NCBI GenBank assembly: GCA_910578085.1
Contig: CAJTPM010000026.1
Coordinates: forward strand, 1-52,161
Reading direction: 5' to 3'
Source: an uncultured Lachnospiraceae bacterium
Lineage (GTDB): Bacteria > Bacillota > Clostridia > Lachnospirales > Lachnospiraceae
DNA: 52,161 nucleotides
The notes beneath the pieces are model-generated. The model was not told the DNA's origin and did not search any database. It worked only from the letters and a program-made list of their open reading frames with translations. The position numbers and the translations under genes were made by a program. The stretch's first letter is position 1. Every line of letters begins with the position of its first letter. Positions 7,714 to 15,601 of this stretch are shown here, piece by piece.

Positions 7714-9609
7714 CTACTCCTCCAACAAAGTCCGTTCCGCAGCTGTCTTTTCCTCCGCGCATACCCCGCATCCATACTTTGCCGCTCCGCAGCCGCTGCA
7801 GGCCTTCCTGCAGTTTGGAGAAACTTCCTCTCTCTGCGCTTTCTCCCACTCCCGCCAAAGATATTCTCTCGAGACGCCGCAGTCCAGGATATCCCAGGGA
7901 AAGATCTCATCCTTTTCCCGCTTCCTTGTATTGTAAAAATCGATGGAAACACCGCATTCCTCAAAAGCCTCCATCCACAACTCGTTTTGATAGTATTCGC
8001 TCCAGGCATCAAACATACAGCCCTTCTCATAGGCTCTTCTGATGACCTGAGCCACTTTTCTGTCTCCTCTGGCAAACACACCCTCCATCACGCTGACGTC
8101 CGCTTCATGCCAGTTATATTTGATCCGCTTCTGATTGAGCTGCGAGGAAATCCCCTGCCTTGTCTCATAGGCTTTGTCCAGGAACTCTTCGGCGCTGCAC
8201 ATGGGAGCCCACTGAAAGGGCGTAAAGGGCTTTGGGATAAAAAACGACGTACTGGCCACGATCTGCACCGGCTCCCTTCTCTTCTCCTTCGGCACCGTCT
8301 CGAAAAAAACGGTCGCGATCTTGTTGGCCAGATCTCCGATACCCTGCACATCTTCCTTTGTCTCTGTGGGCAGTCCCAGCATAAAATAAAGCTTTACCCT
8401 TGTCCATCCACCTCTGAAAGCAAGCTCTGCCCCCCGCAGAATATCCTCCTCTGTGAGCCCCTTATTGATCACATTCCGAAGTCTTTGGGAACCCGCCTCC
8501 GGCGCAAAGGTCAGGGAACTCTTCTTCACGTCCTGCACCTTGCTCATCACGTCCAGAGAAAAAGAATCGATCCGCAGACTAGGCAGGGAAATATTCACTT
8601 TCTTTTCCCCGCAGTCTTCGATCAGAAAATCCACCAGTTCCTTTAACGCCGAATAGTCGCTGGAGCTTAAAGAACTCAGTGTGATCTCATCATAGCCGGT
8701 ATTTTTTAACATCTCCACAGCATACTCTTTCAGCCTGTCCACATTTTTCTCCCGCACAGGTCGGTAGAGCTGTCCCGCCTGACAGAAGCGGCAGCCTCTG
8801 ATGCAGCCCCGCTGGATCTCCAATACCACTCTGTCCTGAGCAGATTTGATAAAGGGGACCACCGGCTTTAACGGATAGGGTACGTCGTCAAAATCCGTGA
8901 CGATATTTTTCGTGATCCGCTCTGGTGCTTCCGGGATATTGGGCCTCATGGAAGCGATCCTGCCGTCCTCATAATAGTCCACATCATAAAACCGGGGCAC
9001 ATAGATCCCCTGCAGAGAACAGATCTTCTTTAAAAAATCCAGACGGCTTCCGCCCGCCTTTTTGTTCTCCTTGTAAAGATCCAGAATTTCCCGGTATCTG
9101 GTCTCTCCCTCCCCAATATAAAAGAAATCAAAAAACTCCGCGATGGGCTCCGGATTGTAGGAACAGGGGCCGCCCCCGATCACGATGGGATCATCCTCCG
9201 TTCTGTCCTTTGCGGCAAGCGGGATCTGCGAAAGATCAAGCACCTGCAAAATATTGGTATAGCACATCTCATACTGCAGCGTGATGCCGAGAAAATCCAG
9301 ATATTTAATGGGTTCCTGGCTCTCCAGACCAAATAGCGGAATTTTTTTCTCCCGCATGATCCGGTCCAGATCCGGCCAGGGCGAGTACACTCTCTCGCAC
9401 CAGACGTCATCGTAATTGTTGAACATATCATACAGGATCTGCAGCCCCAGATGGGACATGCCGATCTCATATACGTCCGGAAAGCACATCGCCATGCGGA
9501 TCTCCACATCCTCCGGCCGCTTTACCACGCTGTTTATCTCTTTTCCGATGTATCGCGCAGGTTTTTCGATTTTTAAAAGTATTTCATCCTGTAAAGCCAA
9601 ACTGCTCAT
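7714..9609 (-). CDS. TIGR03960-type B12-binding radical SAM protein
   Basis: A 631-residue radical SAM enzyme. A cobalamin-binding-like Rossmann region occupies about residues 40-200 (PDVYEIGMSHLGLQILYD). The radical SAM core follows with the 4Fe-4S motif CIRGCRFC near residue 270. A C-terminal cysteine-rich tail (CRKACSGCGAAKYGCGVC) may bind a second metal centre. It is coupled to the DUF2344 gene downstream. The family is widespread in Clostridia and the substrate is not settled. Both proteins look intact. Confidence 0.94.
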   Translation of the reverse strand: MSSLALQDEILLKIEKPARYIGKEINSVVKRPEDVEIRMAMCFPDVYEIGMSHLGLQILYDMFNNYDDVWCERVYSPWPDLDRIMREKKIPLFGLESQEPIKYLDFLGITLQYEMCYTNILQVLDLSQIPLAAKDRTEDDPIVIGGGPCSYNPEPIAEFFDFFYIGEGETRYREILDLYKENKKAGGSRLDFLKKICSLQGIYVPRFYDVDYYEDGRIASMRPNIPEAPERITKNIVTDFDDVPYPLKPVVPFIKSAQDRVVLEIQRGCIRGCRFCQAGQLYRPVREKNVDRLKEYAVEMLKNTGYDEITLSSLSSSDYSALKELVDFLIEDCGEKKVNISLPSLRIDSFSLDVMSKVQDVKKSSLTFAPEAGSQRLRNVINKGLTEEDILRGAELAFRGGWTRVKLYFMLGLPTETKEDVQGIGDLANKIATVFFETVPKEKRREPVQIVASTSFFIPKPFTPFQWAPMCSAEEFLDKAYETRQGISSQLNQKRIKYNWHEADVSVMEGVFARGDRKVAQVIRRAYEKGCMFDAWSEYYQNELWMEAFEECGVSIDFYNTRKREKDEIFPWDILDCGVSREYLWREWEKAQREEVSPNCRKACSGCGAAKYGCGVCAEEKTAAERTLLEE

Positions 9610-9641
9610 GGTTGTCCGTATTTCCCCCTGTTTTACTCTGT

Positions 9642-9949
9642 TTACCCGATCAGCACTTTCTTCCCCTCAAAAGCAGGACCGTACTTCCGGATCTGCTGCG
9701 CACTGATTCCTCTTTTCAGCAGCGCCGCCGCATAGTTCTCCCATCAGCCCCAGCACAAAGCCATGGTAGAACCGCTCCGGATCCTCGCCGGACGGTTTTC
9801 CCCGCGTCAAAAACGCTGAATGTATGGAGCGCCACCTTATCCATATATACATTCATTGCCCCCACATCATTGCACAGCAACGCCCGGATAAACTCATTAT
9901 ATCTGGAATCGGATCTCGAAAGCCAGCATCTGATCAGCTGTCGGAACAA
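9642..9949 (-). pseudogene. Remnant of an AAA-like/PD-(D/E)XK family gene, internally deleted
   Basis: Read on the minus strand, the frame starting MFRQLIRC gives RYNEFIRALLCNDVGAMNVY and VALHTFSVFDAGK. The frame then shifts to PSGEDPERFYHGFVLGLMG, and after another shift gives ENYAAALLKRG, IRKYGPAFEGKKVLIG and a stop. These are consecutive landmarks of the large family of proteins with an N-terminal AAA-ATPase-like domain and a C-terminal PD-(D/E)XK nuclease-like domain, abundant in Lachnospiraceae. The segment that should lie between VLGLMG and ENYAAAL (including TSNRESGFGRYDVMLEP and ILEFKV) is missing. This is a short C-terminal relic with frameshifts and a deletion, and it cannot be functional. 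Confidence 0.8.
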
Positions 9950-10111
9950 TCTCAGTATAACAAGTTATGCAAAGTAATTCAATGTCAGCGGATACATAAA
10001 TTAAAATTGTTCGACTTTTTCCTGCTCCGTCACAAAAAAGTACGCAAAAGATGCCCTGTTTTTTCCTGCATCTTTCGCCACGCGGTTTTTCATGCCCTCC
10101 TTTATCTATTT

Positions 10112-10395
10112 TTAGTCAAAAATAATAAATATCATAAATCCATGCCGTAATCCATTTTTCATACTGTTTCCTGCCCCCTGAATCGAAACTGTTTCCGTCT
10201 CCAAATACTTCGCCTTTGCCGTAACGGTAATACCGCCTTCCTGATATCCTGCTCTGACTGCAATTACGCCCTGCACTCTTTAATCTTTTTCGTCCCAATC
10301 TTCTTGCCGTTTAACACAGGCATCGCCTGCGCGGCATCGGAATATACCGTGACGTTGGTTTTACAGCCCTCATACTCTTCAAAAGACCAGCTCGG
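10112..10395 (-). pseudogene. Remnant of a GH2 beta-galactosidase C-terminus
   Basis: The minus strand reads PSWSFEEYEGCKTNVTVYSD, then VLNGKKIGTKKIKECRA and a stop. After a frame change it reads IAVRAGYQEGGITVTAKAKY and LETETVSIQ before a final stop. The first part matches the beta-sandwich domain (DUF4982-type, W-x-EG...VxVYSDA...NGK-x-G) of glycoside hydrolase family 2 beta-galactosidases, and the second matches their C-terminal end (VRAG...G-x-ITVTA). The intervening domain, start codon and catalytic barrel are absent. It is therefore a heavily deleted relic. Confidence 0.7.
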
Positions 10396-10427
10396 TTACT
10401 ATCTCACTAAATGAACCGATCCGTACA

Positions 10428-10904
10428 TCAGAGATCTTCATCTTCCCCGGGAATAACCTCCTCAAAGTCAATTCCTTCCACAAACTCCTCACTGCTTAAG
10501 GAATCTACCAGATTCTGATAGTCCACCTCCCCGAATTTTAAACCCGCAAACCGCATCAGAAGTACGATCACAAACAAAAGAACGGAGAGAAAGCTTCGTG
10601 TCACAAAAGATATCCTGTTCCTTCTCTGCATCTTCTGCCACGCTGCTTCTGCTTCCGCATCTTCATTTTCCGCAGCCCTCAGCATGGATGTCCTGCCGTA
10701 GCCGCTCTTTAACATATCGTTATATTTTTTCCTTTTTCCTCTGACCGCCGATTTTCCATAGACTAACATTTCCCGTTTGTCCATCTGCATCCTGTTGTAA
10801 TCTTCTTCCTGCCGCAGCATGTGGGAAAGCTCTAACTTCTGCTCCACGGAAAGCCCTCGTCTCTCCTTTCCTCTGTCTTTTCCTTTTGCGTATAAATCCT
10901 CCAT
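10428..10904 (-). CDS. Hypothetical single-TM protein
   Basis: I do not recognise this 158-residue protein. The ATG of MEDLYAKG at 10904 (with a GGGGG tract just upstream) is preferred over an upstream one. The first 100 residues are highly charged and probably helical (RRGLSVEQKLELSHMLRQEE). One membrane helix follows (SFLSVLLFVIVLLMRFAG), and the tail is short and acidic (EGIDFEEVIPGEDEDL). The layout suggests a C-tail-anchored or type II-like membrane protein with a basic cytoplasmic coil. It lies between two pseudogenes, so it may be a survivor of an otherwise decaying region. Confidence 0.6.
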   Translation of the reverse strand: MEDLYAKGKDRGKERRGLSVEQKLELSHMLRQEEDYNRMQMDKREMLVYGKSAVRGKRKKYNDMLKSGYGRTSMLRAAENEDAEAEAAWQKMQRRNRISFVTRSFLSVLLFVIVLLMRFAGLKFGEVDYQNLVDSLSSEEFVEGIDFEEVIPGEDEDL

Positions 10905-11021
10905 CCTTCCCCCGTTTCCGCGCTGTCTGCCATAGACTGAACGGTTTATAGCAGGCAGCACACTGACAAAACCCTGCAGGGCTTTGTCCTTTTTTAACAG
11001 GATATGACGGGATGTCGTTCT

Positions 11022-11430
11022 TTAGAAGCTGCAGCCGCCGATCAGTACCTTTTTTCCACAAAACGCAAAACCATATTTCCGTATACATTCTTTCGGAATC
11101 CCCCTTGCGATCAGATTTGCCCGATAATTTTTCTCCTCGATCTGCCTGAGCGCTTCCCGCGTCGTCTCATACAAATCCTTCTCCTCGCTGTCCTGTACTT
11201 TAAATTCCAGAATGATCGCATCTTTTTCCCAGGCAGAAGGCGTTGCTCCGGACACCGCCCTGGGCTCCAACATTACATCGTACCTTCCAAACCAGCTCTC
11301 TGTTAGAAGTGAGAATGAACTCCATAGAAAAGAATTTTTCCAGCATATTCAGATTTAACGTCTTACCGAAACGCCTCGGTCGTGCGATCCGCGTCACGGC
11401 ATCCTCCGCCTCCCGCAGCTACTTTTCCAG
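11022..11430 (-). pseudogene. Second AAA-like/PD-(D/E)XK family remnant, central part deleted
   Basis: The N-terminal P-loop region is readable as REAEDAVTRIARPRRFGKTL, then NLNMLEKFF. It joins directly to ILTSNRE, which belongs to the C-terminal half of the family. A one-base frame change leads to SWFGRYDVMLEPR, then KDAIILEFKVQD (nuclease-like motif), EALRQIEEKNY and IRKYGFAFCGKKVLIG. Several hundred residues of ATPase and linker are missing, and an upstream in-frame start is not apparent. It belongs to the same family as the remnant at 9642, but a different part has been lost, so the two are independent events or a split and rearranged pair. Confidence 0.8.
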
Positions 11431-11531
11431 TCTGCAGATTCCTGAAACTACTATGAAACAATTATACTTTAAATCTTCGGATAAAACAACCCGCCTGGTT
11501 ACTGGCTTAAAATTCATCTGTCCCGAATGCT

Positions 11532-11840
11532 CTAACACTCCCACCGGCATTTCTTCATATCTACATGTGTGCTGTCCTTAAATTCTACGCCTTCCTCCTG
11601 CAACCGTTCTTTCTGCCCATAAAAGAGCGGCGCAAGACGTCCCACATGATTCACAACCCGGTGGCAGGGGTATTCTCCGTAATACTCCGCCATGCTGAGC
11701 ACTTTCCCCACCAGCCTTGCATTCTTATCCCTGCCGATCAGCTTCGCGATCTGTCCGTAGGAAGCGACTTTTCCCTCTGGTATTTCTTCCACCACCGACA
11801 GTATTTCATAGATGAGATCTTCCGTAAGAATTCCTGACAT
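11532..11840 (-). CDS. MGMT-family O6-alkylguanine methyltransferase-like domain protein
   Basis: A 102-residue protein consisting only of the MGMT C-terminal DNA-binding domain. It has the helix-turn-helix segment (GKVASYGQIAKLIG, followed by the RLVGKVL region, which replaces the usual RAVGxAL arginine-finger motif) and the catalytic PCHRVV motif near residue 59. The cysteine is retained, unlike in ATL proteins where it is Trp. The Ada-type N-terminal domain is absent, as in other short MGMT-like proteins. The likely role is recognition or repair of alkylated guanine; whether it transfers the methyl group is not known from sequence. Confidence 0.88.
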   Translation of the reverse strand: MSGILTEDLIYEILSVVEEIPEGKVASYGQIAKLIGRDKNARLVGKVLSMAEYYGEYPCHRVVNHVGRLAPLFYGQKERLQEEGVEFKDSTHVDMKKCRWEC

Positions 11841-11942
11841 ATCCTGATAACCATGCCCTTTCTGCCGCCTGCCAATACATATTTCTCACGCATTGCTGCG
11901 CTATTCCCGGCTCTGTCGTTCAAAACAGCTGTCCTCCGCCTC

Positions 11943-12500
11943 TTACCGGACAACCTTCTTTTTAAAGGTATAATATTTCCACGCAAACTGTACCAGCATA
12001 AAAGCGTACAGAATAAACATGACTACCCAAAACACAAGAAAGCCTTTCGCACAGGACTTACCGGAATCATAATCCATAATATTCTGAATAAGCTGCGGAA
12101 GAACGGTGACCAAAAATATGACAAGAAGAAATACCACTCTTCCCCTGAAAACCCTCCGCATCATATCAAGGCGCGATTCATCGTCACAGAATATCTCTTC
12201 CTGCCCATCCATTGCGGCCGCCGGCTTCCGAAAATAATGATAGTCCATGAAGTCAAACAGATACTCCCAGCCGCAGTCCTCAAACAATTTGAGGTACTCT
12301 TCTCTACTGAATTTACTTTCCTGATAATAGTCCAGCTGATAGACCATATTCTCAGGCACACAGGCCTCAAAGTGATAAAAACAGGGCAGACCGACGCGGA
12401 CGATCTTCCAGCCCATCCGGTGCATTTCGCTTAAATATTCCTGTTCTTTTTCGTGGTCTGCTATGGTGAAAAAACGGATTCCCAACTTAGTTGTTTTCAT
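11943..12500 (-). CDS. DUF2812 membrane protein
   Basis: A 185-residue protein of the DUF2812 family. The N-terminal domain (about 1-115) contains the family features EQEYLSEMHRMGWKIVRVG and YQLDYYQ. Two membrane helices follow at about 120-142 and 150-172, then a short basic tail. The start overlaps the stop of the PadR gene by 4 bp, so translation is coupled. PadR-DUF2812 pairs are common in Firmicutes; a function has not been settled. It is probably the effector whose level the PadR repressor controls. Confidence 0.88.
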   Translation of the reverse strand: MKTTKLGIRFFTIADHEKEQEYLSEMHRMGWKIVRVGLPCFYHFEACVPENMVYQLDYYQESKFSREEYLKLFEDCGWEYLFDFMDYHYFRKPAAAMDGQEEIFCDDESRLDMMRRVFRGRVVFLLVIFLVTVLPQLIQNIMDYDSGKSCAKGFLVFWVVMFILYAFMLVQFAWKYYTFKKKVVR

Positions 12501-12814
12501 AATGTCATCTCCTTTGCATTCCGATAGATGCGTTCAATTCTTTTCAGTTCCAGATTTAAGACCTCAAGTCCCAGTTCCGTAATCTGATAGATTTTACGCT
12601 TTTCCTCCTCCCGCAGAAATGTGATCAGTCCGTCTTTCTCCATCTTGGAAAGACTGCCATACATTGTCCCCGGGCTTAAGATGATCTCGTGATCTGTCAG
12701 CTCCTTTACCGTCTGGACGATTCCGTAGCCATGGTTCGGTCTGCGCAGACACAAAAGGATATAAAAACCGGTCTCGGTCATCGGCACATAGACCTTCTTG
12801 ATATGAGCATCCAT
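12497..12814 (-). CDS. PadR family transcriptional regulator (short)
   Basis: A 105-residue winged-helix repressor of the short PadR class. Recognisable features are FYILLCLRRPNHGYGIVQTV (N-terminal helices), the wing LSPGTMYGSLSKMEKDGLI and the C-terminal dimerisation helix. It is the first gene of the PadR-DUF2812 operon. About 270 bp upstream there is a strong promoter with an 11-bp inverted repeat (13067-13102), probably its own operator. The long leader between that promoter and the start codon carries two 79-bp repeats. Confidence 0.92.
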   Translation of the reverse strand: MDAHIKKVYVPMTETGFYILLCLRRPNHGYGIVQTVKELTDHEIILSPGTMYGSLSKMEKDGLITFLREEEKRKIYQITELGLEVLNLELKRIERIYRNAKEMTL

Positions 12815-12890
12815 ATTGTTTTCCCCCAGAAAAATTATATTGCACCGCTTTGTATTCGCTATTTACCGTCAGCCGTAAATATAAACTCAT

Positions 12891-13057
12891 TATATCATGT
12901 CTTTCAGACATGATACGCTTCGCGATACACACTTGCTTCGCTCGGCGCTGATATAATATCTGACGATATTATATCATGTCTTTCAGACATGATACGCTTC
13001 GCGATGCACACTCGCTTCGCTCGGCGCTGATATAATATCTGACGATATTATATCATA
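12891..13057. repeat. Two tandem 79-bp repeats plus a partial third
   Basis: Unit 1 spans 12891-12969 and unit 2 spans 12970-13048, with only a few differences; the next 9 bases (13049-13057) begin a third copy. Each unit holds two perfect hairpins: TATCATGTCT-TTC-AGACATGATA, and GATATAATAT-CTGACG-ATATTATATC, the latter running across the unit boundary. The middle (cgcttcgcgatgcacactcg) is GC-rich. The array lies wholly within the predicted leader transcript of the PadR-DUF2812 operon. A diverged relative of the unit is seen at 37737-37789. Confidence 0.9.
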
Positions 13058-13066
13058 GCACAATAT

Positions 13067-13112
13067 ATCGCAGTACAATATAAATATATCGTACTGCGAT
13101 ACATTTGTCAAG
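13067..13112 (-). promoter_or_regulatory. Promoter and inverted-repeat operator of padR-DUF2812
   Basis: On the minus strand there is TTGACA (13107-13112), a 17-bp spacer and TATATT (13084-13089). A perfect 11-bp inverted repeat, TATCGCAGTAC / GTACTGCGATA (13067-13077 and 13092-13102, 14 bp apart), spans the spacer, the -10 and the likely transcription start. A PadR dimer bound here would block RNA polymerase. Self-regulation is inferred from position. Confidence 0.75.
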
Positions 13113-13202
13113 AAAATTATTTTTCTGGAACAGGACAGCAGTAAAAGCTGAAGTTTTTCCTGTTACCCGCTCCCGGGATTCCCGCCTCCATACTGCTATT
13201 GA

Positions 13203-14864
13203 CTATTTCCCTGCCCTTCTCTTTCCTCCTCGCGCTGCCCAGGCCGGGTACCATTTTTCAAACCATACCGTGAACATTCCCATCACCACAGGAACCAGGT
13301 TGTTTATAACGAGAAGAGAATTTCCCAGTCCCATTCTCCTGAATATCCATGTCCAGACTGCGGTCAGCACATACAACATTCCCCAGCATGCCGCAAGTAT
13401 ATAGTTTGTTCTCATAAAGATAGGGTTTCGTAACGCGCTGTCTCCACCATAGCCATATTTTACATAGGCCGCGCAAAGCGGTTCCTTTGTCAGACAGGAA
13501 CCTAACCACATAAGCCCGAAGATCAGATAACCCGCATTGGTGGGAAGATCGCCGTTTCCGGTTATATTGGCGGCTGCAGCCAGCAAAGCTGCGGCGGCAA
13601 ATGAAATCTGATCCCATATCACAAATCTGTGTTTTCTCATAAGCAGAGGTACAAGAGCCGTTATCGCAAGGGTGACTGCCGAACCCACCATTGGATCTAT
13701 AGAGACCGCAATCCAAAGCGCCATCCAGGGAATCAGCATGGATATCATGGCGGGCGGCTTTAATCCGTCAGATTCTCCGGTTTCTTCCTTCTTATTCCCG
13801 GCTTCCCTCTTTTGATCTCCAAAAAACTTATCCCAGTGTATCATCAGAGAAAAATCGCCGGACACGCTATACATCTGTCTTCCCAGCGCCTCGGGCCCTT
13901 CTATCTCCCCTTTTGCAATGGAGAGCCATACGGTATAGGGCGTATCTATGCGGGTAGTGGCGATCAGACTGCCATCTGTAAAGACCTTGCTCCCCTCTTT
14001 GCCCAGCAGGATCTGCCAGGTTGTCCCCAGATCCGTATAATGCATTTCAAGAACGCGGTCCTTTCCGTCATAAGCCTGTACATTATACAATGCAGCCATC
14101 TGTCTGGTAAAAATCAGATCTTCGGATTCCTTCTCCCCGGTGCTCCTGTCGATCCCCCAGCTCGCATCTGCCATCCTCTCAAATACTTCTTTCGGATACA
14201 GCAGCTTTCCAAGTTCCTCCCTTGTCCCCTGTGCGATTCCCCCTGCCGCATACTCTTCCCCTGCTCTTTTTACTACTTCAAGGTATTCATCCGTTCTGGC
14301 CGAAAGCTCCTTTACCCGAAACAGTTCTCCCTGTCCACAGAACAGCGCCACATAATTCCCCTGACCAAGAAAATGATCATACATCTTCAACACACTGTCA
14401 TAATTTCCTTCTGCAGAATAAAAACCGCAGGTGGATATGAGAACATGCTTTGTCCCTGCCATATCATACCGCCCCTCATGGCTGCCGCTTCCATACCCAT
14501 CGCCGCGCTCGGCCATAAAGGGAAGGTTCATCGGCAGCTGGCGGTCGATCAGGTTTTTCAGAATTCCCGGCACATTAAAGTAATACAGTGGAAAGGACCA
14601 CACAATCAGATCCGCCCATAGCTGCTTCTCGATGACCATCTGCATGTCGTCTTTGATAAAACATACTCCCGGTGTGCTCTGCCAGCAGGCAAAGCAGCCC
14701 CGGCAGGATCCTATTTTAAGAGATGCAATCTCAAGTTCTGTCAGCTCGATCTCTCCCCCGATCGTCTTCGTTTCAGCCCGTATTCCCTCGATAAATTTTT
14801 CCGCCAGTCTTAAAGAATTGCTCCGCTTCCCCTTAGGACTTCCGTTAATCAACAGTATTTTCAT
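13203..14864 (-). CDS. Three-part fusion: FMN reductase, SCP2-like domain, membrane domain
   Basis: A 553-residue protein with three modules. Residues 1 to about 220 form a flavodoxin-like NADPH-dependent FMN reductase (INGSPKGKRSNS phosphate loop; the cysteine set C-x2-C-x2-C-x7-C around CRGCFACW, typical of clostridial iron-sulfur or disulfide flavoproteins). Residues about 260-345 look like an SCP-2 sterol-carrier fold (LEMHYTDLGTTWQI, VWLSIAKGEIEGPEAL). Residues about 375-540 have five or six hydrophobic helices. The reductase would sit in the cytoplasm tethered to the membrane. The start overlaps the end of the PadR gene by 20 bp. The substrate is unknown; a quinone or other lipid-like molecule held by the SCP2 domain is one inference. 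Confidence 0.85.
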   Translation of the reverse strand: MKILLINGSPKGKRSNSLRLAEKFIEGIRAETKTIGGEIELTELEIASLKIGSCRGCFACWQSTPGVCFIKDDMQMVIEKQLWADLIVWSFPLYYFNVPGILKNLIDRQLPMNLPFMAERGDGYGSGSHEGRYDMAGTKHVLISTCGFYSAEGNYDSVLKMYDHFLGQGNYVALFCGQGELFRVKELSARTDEYLEVVKRAGEEYAAGGIAQGTREELGKLLYPKEVFERMADASWGIDRSTGEKESEDLIFTRQMAALYNVQAYDGKDRVLEMHYTDLGTTWQILLGKEGSKVFTDGSLIATTRIDTPYTVWLSIAKGEIEGPEALGRQMYSVSGDFSLMIHWDKFFGDQKREAGNKKEETGESDGLKPPAMISMLIPWMALWIAVSIDPMVGSAVTLAITALVPLLMRKHRFVIWDQISFAAAALLAAAANITGNGDLPTNAGYLIFGLMWLGSCLTKEPLCAAYVKYGYGGDSALRNPIFMRTNYILAACWGMLYVLTAVWTWIFRRMGLGNSLLVINNLVPVVMGMFTVWFEKWYPAWAARGGKRRAGK

Positions 14865-15405
14865 GTTTCAGCGCCTCCAATTTACTGATGCAGTATTCGC
14901 TCCATTCCTTGAGCATTTTTTCATACATTACCCCATATTCAATCGTAAACTGCCAGTATATCGCCTTTTCGGGAACATCCAGCATTTCTTCGTATTCATT
15001 CTTTGCCTCATCGGCCGCGTGGCTGCCTTCCGGAAAGATTGCTATTCGTTCTGCGTATGCTTTAAAAAATTCCAGGTTCTCGTCGATACTGCATTCCCCC
15101 CGAAAGAACGTCTTCATCAGCATCGGATTCCTGATGTTCTCCTTCCATTCATCCTCCCTCAGCCATCTCAAAAGTTCCTCTCTGCCTTTCTCTGTGATCG
15201 AGAGGATATTTTTATCCGGCCGACTCTCCTGGGCTACATGGGTGATCCTGATCCAACCGTTTTTCTCCAGGCCCTGCAGTTCCCTGTAGATCTGACTTGT
15301 CTGGGCTACCCAAAAATGACTCAGGGAAGCCCGGAATGCTGTCATAATTTCATAACCTGTCATCTGTCCATAATTCAGTAATCCCAAAATACCGTGCTTT
15401 AACAT
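14845..15405 (-). CDS. PadR family transcriptional regulator (long, with C-terminal domain)
   Basis: A 186-residue PadR regulator. The ATG of MLKHGILGLLNYGQMTGYEI is chosen because AAAGGAG lies 6 bp upstream; the open frame runs a few codons further. The winged helix (LSHFWVAQTSQIYRELQGLE) covers residues 1-85, and the Vir_act_alpha_C-like helical domain follows. It overlaps the flavin reductase fusion gene by 20 bp, so the two are co-expressed. Two copies of an ATTCCACTTGTRGAAT operator lie in its promoter, which implies self-repression relieved by a ligand, possibly a substrate of the reductase. Confidence 0.92.
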   Translation of the reverse strand: MLKHGILGLLNYGQMTGYEIMTAFRASLSHFWVAQTSQIYRELQGLEKNGWIRITHVAQESRPDKNILSITEKGREELLRWLREDEWKENIRNPMLMKTFFRGECSIDENLEFFKAYAERIAIFPEGSHAADEAKNEYEEMLDVPEKAIYWQFTIEYGVMYEKMLKEWSEYCISKLEALKHENTVD

Positions 15406-15419
15406 ATCTTCTCCTTTAT

Positions 15420-15466
15420 ATTCCACTTGTAGAATATATTATAATTCCACTTGTGGAATATGTCAA
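15420..15466 (-). promoter_or_regulatory. PadR promoter with two operator copies
   Basis: On the minus strand TTGACA (15461-15466), a 17-bp spacer and TATAAT (15438-15443) form a consensus promoter. The spacer is almost exactly the palindrome ATTCCACAAGTGGAAT (15444-15459). A second copy with one change (ATTCTACAAGTGGAAT, 15420-15435) covers the transcription start. The copies are 24 bp apart centre to centre, on nearly the same helix face, just upstream of the ribosome binding site. Confidence 0.88.
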
Positions 15467-15499
15467 CACCATATAAGCTTTTAAGCAGATCCCAGGCAA

Positions 15500-15546
15500 C
15501 AATTCAGCCCTGCGCTTGTCTGTTGGACCTTCGCAGGGCTGAATTG
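15500..15546 (-). terminator. Perfect 15-bp hairpin after the protease gene
   Basis: CAATTCAGCCCTGCG (15500-15514) pairs perfectly with CGCAGGGCTGAATTG (15532-15546) around a 17-nt loop. It lies between the protease stop and the PadR promoter, so it probably ends the protease transcript. The following U-tract is weak (TTGTTGCC on the minus strand). Confidence 0.55.
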
Positions 15547-15601
15547 CAATGATTTTGGTTATTTACTTCGTCTGCCTGAAAGACGGCCTGTCACGGAATA
15601 A

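Noticed and set aside
11532..11840. Calling the short MGMT-like gene an alkyltransferase-like (ATL) protein
   Set aside because: The active-site motif is PCHR with the cysteine kept, whereas ATL proteins have another residue, usually Trp, there.
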